Source of the DNA: Anaerolinea sp.
GTDB taxonomy: Bacteria; Chloroflexota; Anaerolineae; Anaerolineales; Anaerolineaceae
NCBI GenBank assembly: GCA_013824385.1
Contig: PNNU01000116.1
Span: 1-8,895, forward strand
Direction: 5' to 3'
Length of the DNA stretch: 8,895 bases
In this document: positions 1-4,927 of the stretch, piece after piece
How the letters are laid out: each line of letters opens with the position of its first letter
Numbering within the stretch: position 1 is the stretch's first letter
The notes under the pieces: generated by a model
Database searches by the model: none
The model's input: only the letters and a program-made list of their open reading frames with translations
What the model was told of the DNA's origin: nothing
Made by a program: the position numbers and the translations under genes

Positions 1-195
1 GCCCGACCAGGCTTGGATATTTCAGGCATCGCACATTCCCTGGGTGGCGGCGGACACCCTGCGGCTGCCGGCGTTGAACTTGCCGGAACACTATCGGTAG
101 TATCAGAAAAGATCTTACAGCTTACCGCCAATTATCTTAAAACAGTAAAGAAAGAGACCATTGGAGTAGTTCGAGTTACACCAGATGGAGGGTAA
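1..195 (+). CDS. DHH-family phosphoesterase, C-terminal DHHA1 end (partial; NrnA-like)
   Basis: Only the last 64 codons are present; the frame is open from base 1 and stops with TAA at 193-195. Near the start of the visible part is a glycine-rich motif GGGGHPAAAG, the substrate-binding signature of the DHHA1 domain found at the C terminus of NrnA-type nanoRNases/pAp phosphatases and other DHH enzymes. Family members hydrolyse short oligoribonucleotides, 3'-phosphoadenosine 5'-phosphate or cyclic-dinucleotide breakdown products in the cytoplasm; which substrate applies cannot be judged because the catalytic DHH domain lies outside the window. Only 4 nt separate its stop from the preferred truB start, so the two are very likely co-transcribed. 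An NrnA-like gene next to truB and ribF is a common arrangement in the rbfA-truB-ribF translation cluster. RecJ-like exonuclease is less likely, since the protein ends shortly after DHHA1. Confidence 0.85.
   Translation, partial: ARPGLDISGIAHSLGGGGHPAAAGVELAGTLSVVSEKILQLTANYLKTVKKETIGVVRVTPDGG
187..192 (+). promoter_or_regulatory. Shine-Dalgarno site deciding the truB start
   Basis: GGAGGG at 187-192 is followed 7 nt later by ATG 200-202. An earlier in-frame ATG at 185 has no such site upstream and would place this motif inside the coding region, so the start at 200 is preferred. The site lies within the last codons and just before the stop of the upstream DHH gene, which suggests translational coupling. 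Confidence 0.75.
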
Positions 196-199
196 AAAT

Positions 200-1126
200 A
201 TGGGTAGCGATTTGAATGACAAGTTTGATATGAAGAATGCGATTTCGGGGGTTTTAGTGGTAGACAAGCCAACTGGCATGACCTCCCACGATGTCGTCCA
301 GGCGATTCGCCGCGGCAGCAATATTCGCCGTGCGGGTCACACCGGCACCCTTGATCCTCGCGCGTCGGGTGTTTTGGTCGTCCTGCTTGGACCAGCCGTT
401 CGTTTGAGCGAGTATGTATCCGCTTCAGACAAACGCTACCAGGCCGTCATCATGTTGGGTACCACTACTGACACGTTTGATGCCGACGGCAAAACCACAT
501 CTTCATCCCCGGTGGAAGTCACTGAGGAACAGTTTGACACTGAACTTCAGAAGTTCGTAGGCCGCATTGAACAAGTTCCCCCGCCCTATTCTGCCATTAA
601 AATCGGCGGCAAAAAAGCCTATGATCTGGCTCGCGCCGGCGAAGAAGTTGAATTGGCGCCGCGCATCATCGATGTTTACAGTCTCGAGCTGCTCGAATGG
701 GCACCTCCCGAAGTGGTGATTGACGTCAATTGTTCTTCAGGCACCTACGTGCGCTCCCTGGCCAATGACCTCGGCGAACGCCTTGGATGCGGCGCCACCC
801 TCACCGGTTTGCGGCGCACCAAGAACGGACGCTTCACTTTACGCGATGCAGTTCCCCTGCGCAAGTTAAACGAAGCCTTCATGGATGGCTCATGGTACCA
901 ATATCTCATCCCCGCGGCAGAAGCGCTGTCTGATTGGCCAGCCATTGAACTGGACCAGGTCGCCATGGACGCCATCCGCCACGGACACCGCATCCCCGCC
1001 GCTGCAGACGCCGGCCCCCGCTCATGCGGCGTCAGCGAACAGGGTGAATTGGTGGCCCTCCTTGTGCTGGATGAACTCGAAGACGGCACAAAGGAATGGC
1101 AGCCGAAAAAGGTGTTCTTCTCGTAG
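200..1126 (+). CDS. truB: tRNA pseudouridine(55) synthase TruB
   Basis: The predicted 308-residue protein isomerises U55 in the T-psi-C arm of tRNAs to pseudouridine in the cytoplasm. Visible TruB signatures are the N-terminal VDKPTGMTSHDVV (21-33), the catalytic motif GHTGTLDPRASGVLVV (46-61) with the nucleophilic Asp at residue 52, KRY (78-80) with the conserved Tyr, QVPPPYSAIKIGGKKAYDLAR (start 125) and SGTYVRSLANDLGERLG (180-196) with the conserved Arg. The C-terminal 60 residues are short and variable, with a PUA-like end (GELVALLVL near 282-290). Length matches typical bacterial TruB of about 300 residues. The start at ATG 200 is chosen over ATG 185 because of the GGAGGG site at 187-192. 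The gene follows the DHH phosphoesterase by 4 nt and is closed by a strong intrinsic terminator at 1132-1165, so it ends this transcription unit. Confidence 0.97.
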   Translation: MGSDLNDKFDMKNAISGVLVVDKPTGMTSHDVVQAIRRGSNIRRAGHTGTLDPRASGVLVVLLGPAVRLSEYVSASDKRYQAVIMLGTTTDTFDADGKTTSSSPVEVTEEQFDTELQKFVGRIEQVPPPYSAIKIGGKKAYDLARAGEEVELAPRIIDVYSLELLEWAPPEVVIDVNCSSGTYVRSLANDLGERLGCGATLTGLRRTKNGRFTLRDAVPLRKLNEAFMDGSWYQYLIPAAEALSDWPAIELDQVAMDAIRHGHRIPAAADAGPRSCGVSEQGELVALLVLDELEDGTKEWQPKKVFFS

Positions 1127-1131
1127 ACCCC

Positions 1132-1165
1132 AATCCCCTCGGAACCCCGGGGGGATTTTCTTTTT
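1132..1165 (+). terminator. Rho-independent terminator after truB
   Basis: Bases 1132-1142 pair with 1147-1157 to form an 11-bp stem (one G-T wobble, mostly G-C) closed by a four-base AACC loop. The 3' arm runs into TTTTCTTTTT (1156-1165). It starts 5 nt after the truB stop. Stem, loop and U-tract are all of canonical form, so truB transcription should end here and ribF needs its own promoter. Confidence 0.9.
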
Positions 1166-1180
1166 AATCTAGTTTTCCCA

Positions 1181-1186
1181 TATAAT
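1181..1186 (+). promoter_or_regulatory. -10 element of the ribF promoter
   Basis: A perfect TATAAT lies between the truB terminator and ribF, with only 6 nt between its last base and the ATG at 1193. Transcription would start at or within a base or two of the initiation codon. No convincing -35 hexamer is seen 16-18 bp upstream; that stretch is the terminator's T-tract. Confidence 0.65.
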
Positions 1187-1192
1187 AGGCTA

Positions 1193-2143
1193 ATGGACTT
1201 TATCACACCTCTTGATACCTCACTATACCAAAACGCCTGGCTCACCATTGGTTCCTTTGACGGTGTGCATCTCGGGCATCAAGCCCTGATCAAGGGTCTG
1301 GTGGAGCACGCCCGCGCGGATGTTAGCCCCGCATTAGTCATCACTTTTTGGCCGCACCCCGCCACCTTCTTCAAACGCGCACCGCTCGCCTGGGCATTGA
1401 CCTCCCCCGAAGAAAGGCGCGAACTGTTGTGCGCCCTCGGCGTGGCAGATGTATTGACCCTCCGTTTTGACCAGGAGCTCGCCAACCTCTCTGCCCTCCA
1501 ATTTATGCAGAACCTCAAAGACAGGCTCGGGTTGAAAGGGCTGATGGTCGGCCCCAACTTCGCCCTGGGGAAAGGACGCGAAGGTACCATCCATCGATTG
1601 GCCGAGATCGCCAGCGAGCTGGATTTCAAACTTGAGGTCATCCAACCCCTCACCGGTACGGAAGGCATGATCTCCTCCAGCCAAATCCGCACCGACCTGC
1701 TCGAAGGCCGCGTCAAACCCGCCGCCCACAAACTCGGACGCCCCTACATGCTGACCGGCAAAGTCGTGCATGGCGAACACCGCGGCACCGGCCTGGGCGT
1801 GCCCACCGCCAACCTCAGCCACCAACCAGAGCGCCTGATCCCCGGCAACGGCGTGTATGTGACCTGCGCCAGGGTAAACGGCACTACCTATGCCTCCGTC
1901 ACCAATATTGGCGTACGTCCCACCTTTGATAATCCGCTGCCCGACGCGAGGATAGAACCACACATCCTCGATATCGATGAGCAACTTTACGGCCAGGATC
2001 TATCCCTTGAATTCATTGATTATCTGCGGCCCGAGATCAAATTTGAAAACTCCAAAGAATTGGTCACCCAAATCCAGAAGGACATTCAAAAAACGCGAGC
2101 ACATTTTGATAATGACAGCACAACACCTGCTTCATTTCGGTAA
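1193..2143 (+). CDS. ribF: Bifunctional riboflavin kinase / FAD synthetase RibF
   Basis: The 316-residue protein phosphorylates riboflavin to FMN and adenylylates FMN to FAD in the cytoplasm. The N-terminal FAD-synthetase half shows the nucleotidyltransferase motif GSFDGVHLGHQ (20-30; His26 and His29 of HxGH), FWPHP (52-56), VGPNFALGKGREG (119-131) and ISSSQIR (160-166). The C-terminal riboflavin-kinase half starts near GRPYMLTGKVVHGEHRGTG (182-200) and contains PTANL (204-208) for Mg-ATP binding, NIGVRPTF (238-245) and RIEPHILD (253-260), whose Glu255 matches the catalytic acid. Length is normal for bacterial RibF. No in-frame start codon exists in the codons just before ATG 1193, and there is no good Shine-Dalgarno; with TATAAT at 1181-1186 a leaderless mRNA is likely. 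A terminator separates it from truB. Identification is firm; the leaderless state is an inference. Confidence 0.97.
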   Translation: MDFITPLDTSLYQNAWLTIGSFDGVHLGHQALIKGLVEHARADVSPALVITFWPHPATFFKRAPLAWALTSPEERRELLCALGVADVLTLRFDQELANLSALQFMQNLKDRLGLKGLMVGPNFALGKGREGTIHRLAEIASELDFKLEVIQPLTGTEGMISSSQIRTDLLEGRVKPAAHKLGRPYMLTGKVVHGEHRGTGLGVPTANLSHQPERLIPGNGVYVTCARVNGTTYASVTNIGVRPTFDNPLPDARIEPHILDIDEQLYGQDLSLEFIDYLRPEIKFENSKELVTQIQKDIQKTRAHFDNDSTTPASFR

Positions 2144-2149
2144 TATAAT
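2144..2149 (+). promoter_or_regulatory. -10 element of the mgtC-family gene
   Basis: TATAAT begins on the base right after the ribF stop codon (2141-2143). A start site near 2156 would leave a leader of about 22 nt carrying GAGG (2170-2173), 5 nt before ATG 2179. A clear -35 box is not visible in the end of ribF, so read-through from ribF may also contribute. Confidence 0.5.
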
Positions 2150-2178
2150 AGGGGATTGCTTTTCTTAGTGAGGTTACC

Positions 2179-2847
2179 ATGATTCCAGATCTAGAAATTA
2201 TCGTCAGGTTGGGCATCGCCGCAGTTTTAGGTATGTTGGTTGGGTTTGAACGTGAACGCCAGAACCAACCTGCCGGGCTGCGCACCCATACCATCCTGGC
2301 TATTGGCTCGTGCCTGGCCATGACCATTTCGATCAACATTGCCATGCAATTTACCGAATTCGTACCAAACGGAGACCCCGGACGTTTGGCCGCCCAGGTG
2401 GTATCGGGTATCGGTTTTTTGGGCGCAGGCGCCATTTTGCGTTACGGCACCAGCGTTAAGGGTCTTACGACCGCCACTTCCTTGTGGACTATCGCGATTG
2501 TGGGTTTGGCCATTGGAGCCGGTCATTACATTGCCGGCCTGGCGACAACCGCCATGCTGCTCATCATCCTCGTCTTGCTCAACGTCTTGGAGAAGAAGCT
2601 TATCCATTCGTATGAAACGATCAATATCACCGTCACCGCTCACAGCAACCCCTCTTTAGTGGAAGACTTGCTTGCTCTGTTCAAGCAGATGAAGAAGAAG
2701 GTGCTCTCCGTCAGCGTGGAAAATGATCTCGCCACGGATATGCATACGGTTACCCTGGTGGTCAAAACCATGGAAAAAGACCCCATGATTGATATTAGAG
2801 ATGGTCTGAAAGCCATCCCCAGTGTGACCAAATATCGCTTAAACTAA
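2179..2847 (+). CDS. MgtC/SapB-family membrane protein
   Basis: The 222-residue protein matches the MgtC/SapB family. These inner-membrane proteins are linked to survival at low Mg2+ and, in pathogens, to modulation of the F1Fo ATP synthase; function in free-living bacteria is unsettled. Family motifs are clear: GFERERQNQPAGLRTH (22-37), AQVVSGIGFLGAGAI (72-86) and VKGLTTATSLWTIAIVGLAIG (from 93). Hydrophobic segments at about 6-22, 38-57, 72-88, 100-117 and 118-136 form the membrane domain. Residues about 145-222 are a soluble ACT-like tail, typical of the longer MgtC form. Start ATG 2179 follows GAGG by 5 nt. It lies 35 nt after ribF and has its own -10 box. The stop TAA falls in a TAAACCCT word that is also found at the left edge of repeat array B, so the repeat may have reached or supplied the stop codon. 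Confidence 0.93.
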   Translation: MIPDLEIIVRLGIAAVLGMLVGFERERQNQPAGLRTHTILAIGSCLAMTISINIAMQFTEFVPNGDPGRLAAQVVSGIGFLGAGAILRYGTSVKGLTTATSLWTIAIVGLAIGAGHYIAGLATTAMLLIILVLLNVLEKKLIHSYETINITVTAHSNPSLVEDLLALFKQMKKKVLSVSVENDLATDMHTVTLVVKTMEKDPMIDIRDGLKAIPSVTKYRLN

Positions 2848-2930
2848 ACCCTATTTACCACGAACCACACGAATTTCTACAAAAAGATGATCAAAAAACG
2901 AAAAAATCTAAAAAGCAGAAACACGTTTCT
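2845..2930 (+). repeat. Repeat head segment, copy 1
   Basis: An AT-rich stretch starting TAAACCCT and containing ACCACGAA, a run of A-rich sequence, then ATCTAAAAAGCAGA and CACGTTTCTTGTAGGGG. It is matched across its length by 4469-4555 with substitutions and small indels. It always leads into the first R hairpin. ACCACGAA/ACACGAA words resemble interspersed repeats I know from several bacterial phyla. Confidence 0.8.
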
Positions 2931-2935
2931 TGTAG

Positions 2936-2954
2936 GGGCGCATTGCATGCGCCC
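2936..2954. repeat. R hairpin A1
   Basis: GGGCGCAT (2936-2943), loop TGC, ATGCGCCC (2947-2954): a perfect 8-bp stem preceded by TTCTTGTAG. There is no T-run after it, so it is not an intrinsic terminator. Confidence 0.9.
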
Positions 2955-2982
2955 TCGTAAAAATCGGATCACCAAATTCTTT

Positions 2983-3020
2983 CTCACGCAGAGGCGCAGA
3001 GCACGCAGAGAAAACCAATC
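2983..3020. repeat. M module copy 1
   Basis: Three CGCAGAG words at 2987, 2995 and 3004, followed by AAAACCAATCTT. All three words carry CAG rather than CGG. Confidence 0.8.
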
Positions 3021-3066
3021 TTAGGAATACCCATTAGATCTACGAACTACCACGTAATTTTCTTGT

Positions 3067-3087
3067 AGATGCGCATTGTATGCGCCC
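3067..3087. repeat. R hairpin A2 (decayed)
   Basis: GCGCAT (3071-3076), loop TGT, ATGCGC (3080-3085). The outer pairs of the stem are lost because TAGGGG has become TAGATG, so only 6 bp remain. Confidence 0.8.
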
Positions 3088-3115
3088 TCGTAAAAATCGG
3101 ATCACCAAATTCTGT

Positions 3116-3154
3116 TTCTCGCGGAGCCGCGGAGTCCGCGGAGAAGACCAATCT
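3116..3154. repeat. M module copy 2
   Basis: Three CGCGGAG words at 3120, 3128 and 3137 (same 8/9-nt spacing as copy 1), then AAGACCAATCTTTGG. All three words carry CGG. Confidence 0.8.
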
Positions 3155-3200
3155 TTGGAAAACCGTTTGCTCTACGCACCACCAAGTAATTTTCTTGTAG

Positions 3201-3219
3201 GGGCGAATGGCATTCGCCC
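3201..3219. repeat. R hairpin A3, covariant stem
   Basis: GGGCGAAT (3201-3208), loop GGC, ATTCGCCC (3212-3219). Relative to A1 the C-G pair inside the stem is replaced by A-T on both arms, so pairing is kept. Confidence 0.9.
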
Positions 3220-3281
3220 ACGAATAATTTGGATAAATTGCTAGTCTTTCTAATTCATCAACACACTATCAAGGGGAAAAT

Positions 3282-3602
3282 ATGAAAGAGAAAATAAATC
3301 GGTTTTTATATACTTCTCGATTAGCTAATGTTTTTTCAATTCCAATAATCCTTGGAATATTATTATGGATGGTTTCTTCAATATTTTTTGTTTATTATCC
3401 CAATATTCATTTCTTTGGATATTTCTTCTTCATCCTTGGATTATTTGTTTTCGGAAGCAGCGGCGTTATTATGATATTTCGTAGGGAATCGTTTATGCCA
3501 TTCTTTAGGACTGGTGTAAAAGCAGTAATATGCGGATACTATACTGTCTTTCTGTTTTGGGGTTCAGCGATTGCATTTCTTATTTTATGTTTAGCAAATT
3601 AG
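3282..3602 (+). CDS. Small three-helix membrane protein, unknown function
   Basis: A 106-residue hydrophobic protein that I do not recognise. It starts at ATG 3282 with AAGGGG at 3271-3276, a good ribosome site. A short basic N terminus (MKEKINR) is followed by three likely membrane helices at about 17-37, 43-66 and 81-104, joined by a short periplasmic or surface turn and a basic loop (FRRES, 66-70) that by the positive-inside rule would face the cytoplasm. No catalytic or ligand motif is visible. The coding sequence is markedly richer in A+T than truB, ribF or the methyltransferase that follows, which suggests a different origin. It lies between repeat array A and a weak hairpin overlapping its own stop codon, so it may be transcribed alone. 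Ribosome site and stable frame support a real gene, but the lack of a recognised family leaves some doubt. Confidence 0.65.
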   Translation: MKEKINRFLYTSRLANVFSIPIILGILLWMVSSIFFVYYPNIHFFGYFFFILGLFVFGSSGVIMIFRRESFMPFFRTGVKAVICGYYTVFLFWGSAIAFLILCLAN

Positions 3603-3619
3603 TAAGTTACTAATTTTTT
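3596..3619 (+). terminator. Possible AT-rich terminator overlapping the small membrane gene's stop
   Basis: AAATTAGT (3596-3603) pairs with ACTAATTT (3609-3616) around an AAGTT loop, and T continues to 3619. The perfect inverted repeat includes the TAG stop. The stem is almost all A-T, so it would be weak, and it might instead be a protein-binding palindrome. Confidence 0.4.
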
Positions 3620-3624
3620 ATAGT
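3619..3624 (+). promoter_or_regulatory. Possible -10 box upstream of the methyltransferase
   Basis: TATAGT, one mismatch to TATAAT, lies 35 nt before ATG 3660 in an AT-rich stretch. No -35 box is evident, so this is a weak call. Confidence 0.3.
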
Positions 3625-3659
3625 ATTGGGTTCATATTTTAAGAAAAAAGTTGAGAAAA

Positions 3660-4463
3660 ATGCTACCTAAAACCCACATCGAAGGATTCTACGACGACAA
3701 CGCCCAACGCGAATGGGACCGGCTCGACCGCCACCGCATGGAACTCGCGGTGACCCTGATGGCGCTTGACGAATACCTGCCTCCCTCCGCGGACGTTCTT
3801 GACATCGGCGGCGGACCGGGACGCTACGCCATCGAACTCACTCGCCGTGGACACACCGTGACCCTCCTCGACCTTGCCCAGGCCAACCTCGATCTGGCGG
3901 CGCAAAAGGCTGTTGAAGCCGAGGTCAAGCTGCACGGGGCAGTCCACGGCAACGCACTGGACCTCAGCGCCTTTGCCGACGGTACGTTCGATGTTGCACT
4001 GCTCATGGGTCCGCTGTATCACCTTATAAGCCTCGAAGACCGAAAGCGCTGCATTCAAGAAGCCAAACGCGTGCTCAAGCCAGGGGGGGTGCTCTTTGCG
4101 GCCTTCATCAACCGCTACGGCGTGTTTGTAGATGCCGCCGCCAAATATCCACAGGATGTGTTTGATCGCCGCGAACTGTGGGAAGGCATCTGGCGTGACG
4201 GTGTCAATCCTCCCCCGCATGACAGTTTCACGGATGCCTACTTCGCCATGCCGGGTGAGATCGTCCCGTTCATCGAAGCTAAAGGCTTTACCACCCTCAA
4301 CCTGCTGGGGCTTGAGGGCATCGTCTCAGGCCATGAAGACTCGGTTAATGCCCTCACTGGCGATGCGTGGACGTATTGGGTCAAACTCAACTATGCCTAC
4401 GCGCAAGACTCCGCCCTGCATGCTGCCTCCCAGCATTTGTTGTATGTGGGGAGAAAACCATAA
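3660..4463 (+). CDS. Class I SAM-dependent methyltransferase
   Basis: A 267-residue protein with a class I (Rossmann-fold) methyltransferase core. Motif I is DIGGGPGRYA (48-57), the S-adenosylmethionine loop. LLDLA (69-73) gives the acidic residue Asp71 that binds the ribose hydroxyls. GTFDVALLMGPLYHL (108-122) matches the motif IV region of the Methyltransf_11/25 type, and RVLKPGGVLFAAF (137-149) is the usual post-motif strand. Residues about 150-267 form a family-specific part probably setting substrate choice. The substrate, small molecule or other, cannot be told from sequence. ATG 3660 is preferred over an in-frame TTG at 3651; neither has a strong Shine-Dalgarno (GAG at 3653-3655 is the best). 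The gene is GC-rich like the left block and unlike its small neighbour, and is flanked by repeat arrays A and B. Confidence 0.9.
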   Translation: MLPKTHIEGFYDDNAQREWDRLDRHRMELAVTLMALDEYLPPSADVLDIGGGPGRYAIELTRRGHTVTLLDLAQANLDLAAQKAVEAEVKLHGAVHGNALDLSAFADGTFDVALLMGPLYHLISLEDRKRCIQEAKRVLKPGGVLFAAFINRYGVFVDAAAKYPQDVFDRRELWEGIWRDGVNPPPHDSFTDAYFAMPGEIVPFIEAKGFTTLNLLGLEGIVSGHEDSVNALTGDAWTYWVKLNYAYAQDSALHAASQHLLYVGRKP

Positions 4464-4468
4464 TTCTT

Positions 4469-4555
4469 TAAACCCTTTAACCACGAAACATTCGAAATTT
4501 TTAAAAATAAAATCAAAAAAACAAACAAATCTAAAAAGCAGATTCACGTTTCTTG
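4469..4555 (+). repeat. Repeat head segment, copy 2
   Basis: TAAACCCT (4469-4476), ACCACGAA (4480-4487), an A-rich stretch, then AAATCTAAAAAGCAGATTC and ACGTTTCTTGTAGGGG. It aligns along its length with 2845-2930 at the same position after a stop codon and before the first R hairpin. Confidence 0.8.
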
Positions 4556-4558
4556 TAG

Positions 4559-4577
4559 GGGCGCATGCAATGCGCCC
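4559..4577. repeat. R hairpin B1
   Basis: GGGCGCAT (4559-4566), loop GCA, ATGCGCCC (4570-4577). The stem is identical to A1 but the loop differs. No M module follows; the next R copy comes after 72 nt. Confidence 0.9.
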
Positions 4578-4632
4578 TCTCGCGTTCGGATCACCCAATC
4601 TCTCTACAAACCACCTCGTCATTTCCGTGTAG

Positions 4633-4651
4633 GGGCGCATTGCATGCGCCC
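4633..4651. repeat. R hairpin B2
   Basis: GGGCGCAT (4633-4640), loop TGC, ATGCGCCC (4644-4651). Identical to A1 in stem and loop. Confidence 0.9.
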
Positions 4652-4675
4652 TCTCGCGTTTGGATCATCAAATCT

Positions 4676-4723
4676 ATCTCACGCGGAGTCGCGGGGACGC
4701 GGCAAACCAATCTACGGAAAACC
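4676..4723. repeat. M module copy 3
   Basis: CGCGGAG, CGCGGGG and CGCGGCA words at 4682, 4690 and 4698 (8-nt spacing), then AACCAATCTACGGAAAACCC. It is bordered by AAATCT (4670-4675) and CAATCT (4722-4727), short direct repeats. Confidence 0.75.
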
Positions 4724-4759
4724 CAATCTCTCTACGAATTATTACAAAATTTCTTGTAC

Positions 4760-4824
4760 GGGCGACCTGCACCTCTCGATCGTAAAACACGAGATCTGGT
4801 GTGCAAAATTCGCACCGGTCGCCC
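4760..4824. repeat. Expanded R copy B3 with nested palindrome
   Basis: GGGCGACC (4760-4767) pairs with GGTCGCCC (4817-4824), but the usual 3-nt loop is replaced by 49 nt. Within it TGCACC (4768-4773) can pair with GGTGTGCA (4798-4805) with a bulge, and CTCG with CGAG inside that. It is preceded by TTCTTGTA as in other R copies. Confidence 0.8.
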
Positions 4825-4877
4825 TCTCTCATTTGGATTACCTCTTTCAAAAACTCTTCCCTGTTTAAAAAACTGTG

Positions 4878-4883
4878 TATAAT
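4878..4883 (+). promoter_or_regulatory. -10 element upstream of the CPBP protease gene
   Basis: A perfect TATAAT lies 44 nt before ATG 4928, just outside the array B repeats. The -35 region (around 4855-4860) does not match TTGACA well. GGGGAG at 4919-4924 is the ribosome site. Confidence 0.5.
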
Positions 4884-4927
4884 TGCCGGATTGTTAATTC
4901 GCACAAACAAATATTACCGGGGAGATT

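Larger units (their letters stand above)
2848..3281. repeat. Non-coding repeat array A
   Basis: This 434-nt gap carries no credible gene. It holds a head segment (2845-2930), then three R hairpins at 2929, 3060 and 3192 spaced 131 and 132 nt apart, with M modules between them. The linker after R (ATCGGATCACCAAATTCT) is identical in the first two units. The array fades out by about 3241. Bases 3242-3281 serve as leader for the next gene. Confidence 0.9.
4464..4927. repeat. Non-coding repeat array B
   Basis: This 464-nt gap has no credible gene. It has a head segment (4469-4555), R hairpins at 4550, 4622 and 4750 (spacing 72 and 128 nt), and one M module between the second and third. The array tails off near 4841. 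The remainder holds a TATAAT (4878-4883) and the leader of the CPBP protease gene. Open frames here are repeat-derived. Confidence 0.9.

Noticed and set aside
1334..1984. Long open frame (216 codons) on the minus strand inside ribF
   Set aside because: It lies wholly opposite ribF, whose product has all family motifs. GC-rich coding DNA often leaves such antisense frames open, and the translation shows no recognisable domain.
2936..2954. R hairpins as intrinsic terminators
   Set aside because: The stems are GC-rich, but they are followed by CTCGTAAA or CTCTCG rather than a T-run, and they occur several times in a row.
2926..3221. CRISPR array
   Set aside because: Spacing is regular at 131-132 nt, but the sequence between R copies is itself repeated rather than unique, copies are divergent, and no cas gene is visible.
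3663..4220. Minus-strand open frame (185 codons) inside the methyltransferase
   Set aside because: It is a shadow of a gene with clear SAM-binding motifs; the antisense translation is unlike any family I know.
4565..4910. Overlapping open frames on both strands in repeat array B
   Set aside because: Their translations are simply the R, linker and M repeats read in different frames, with no consistent protein and no ribosome sites.
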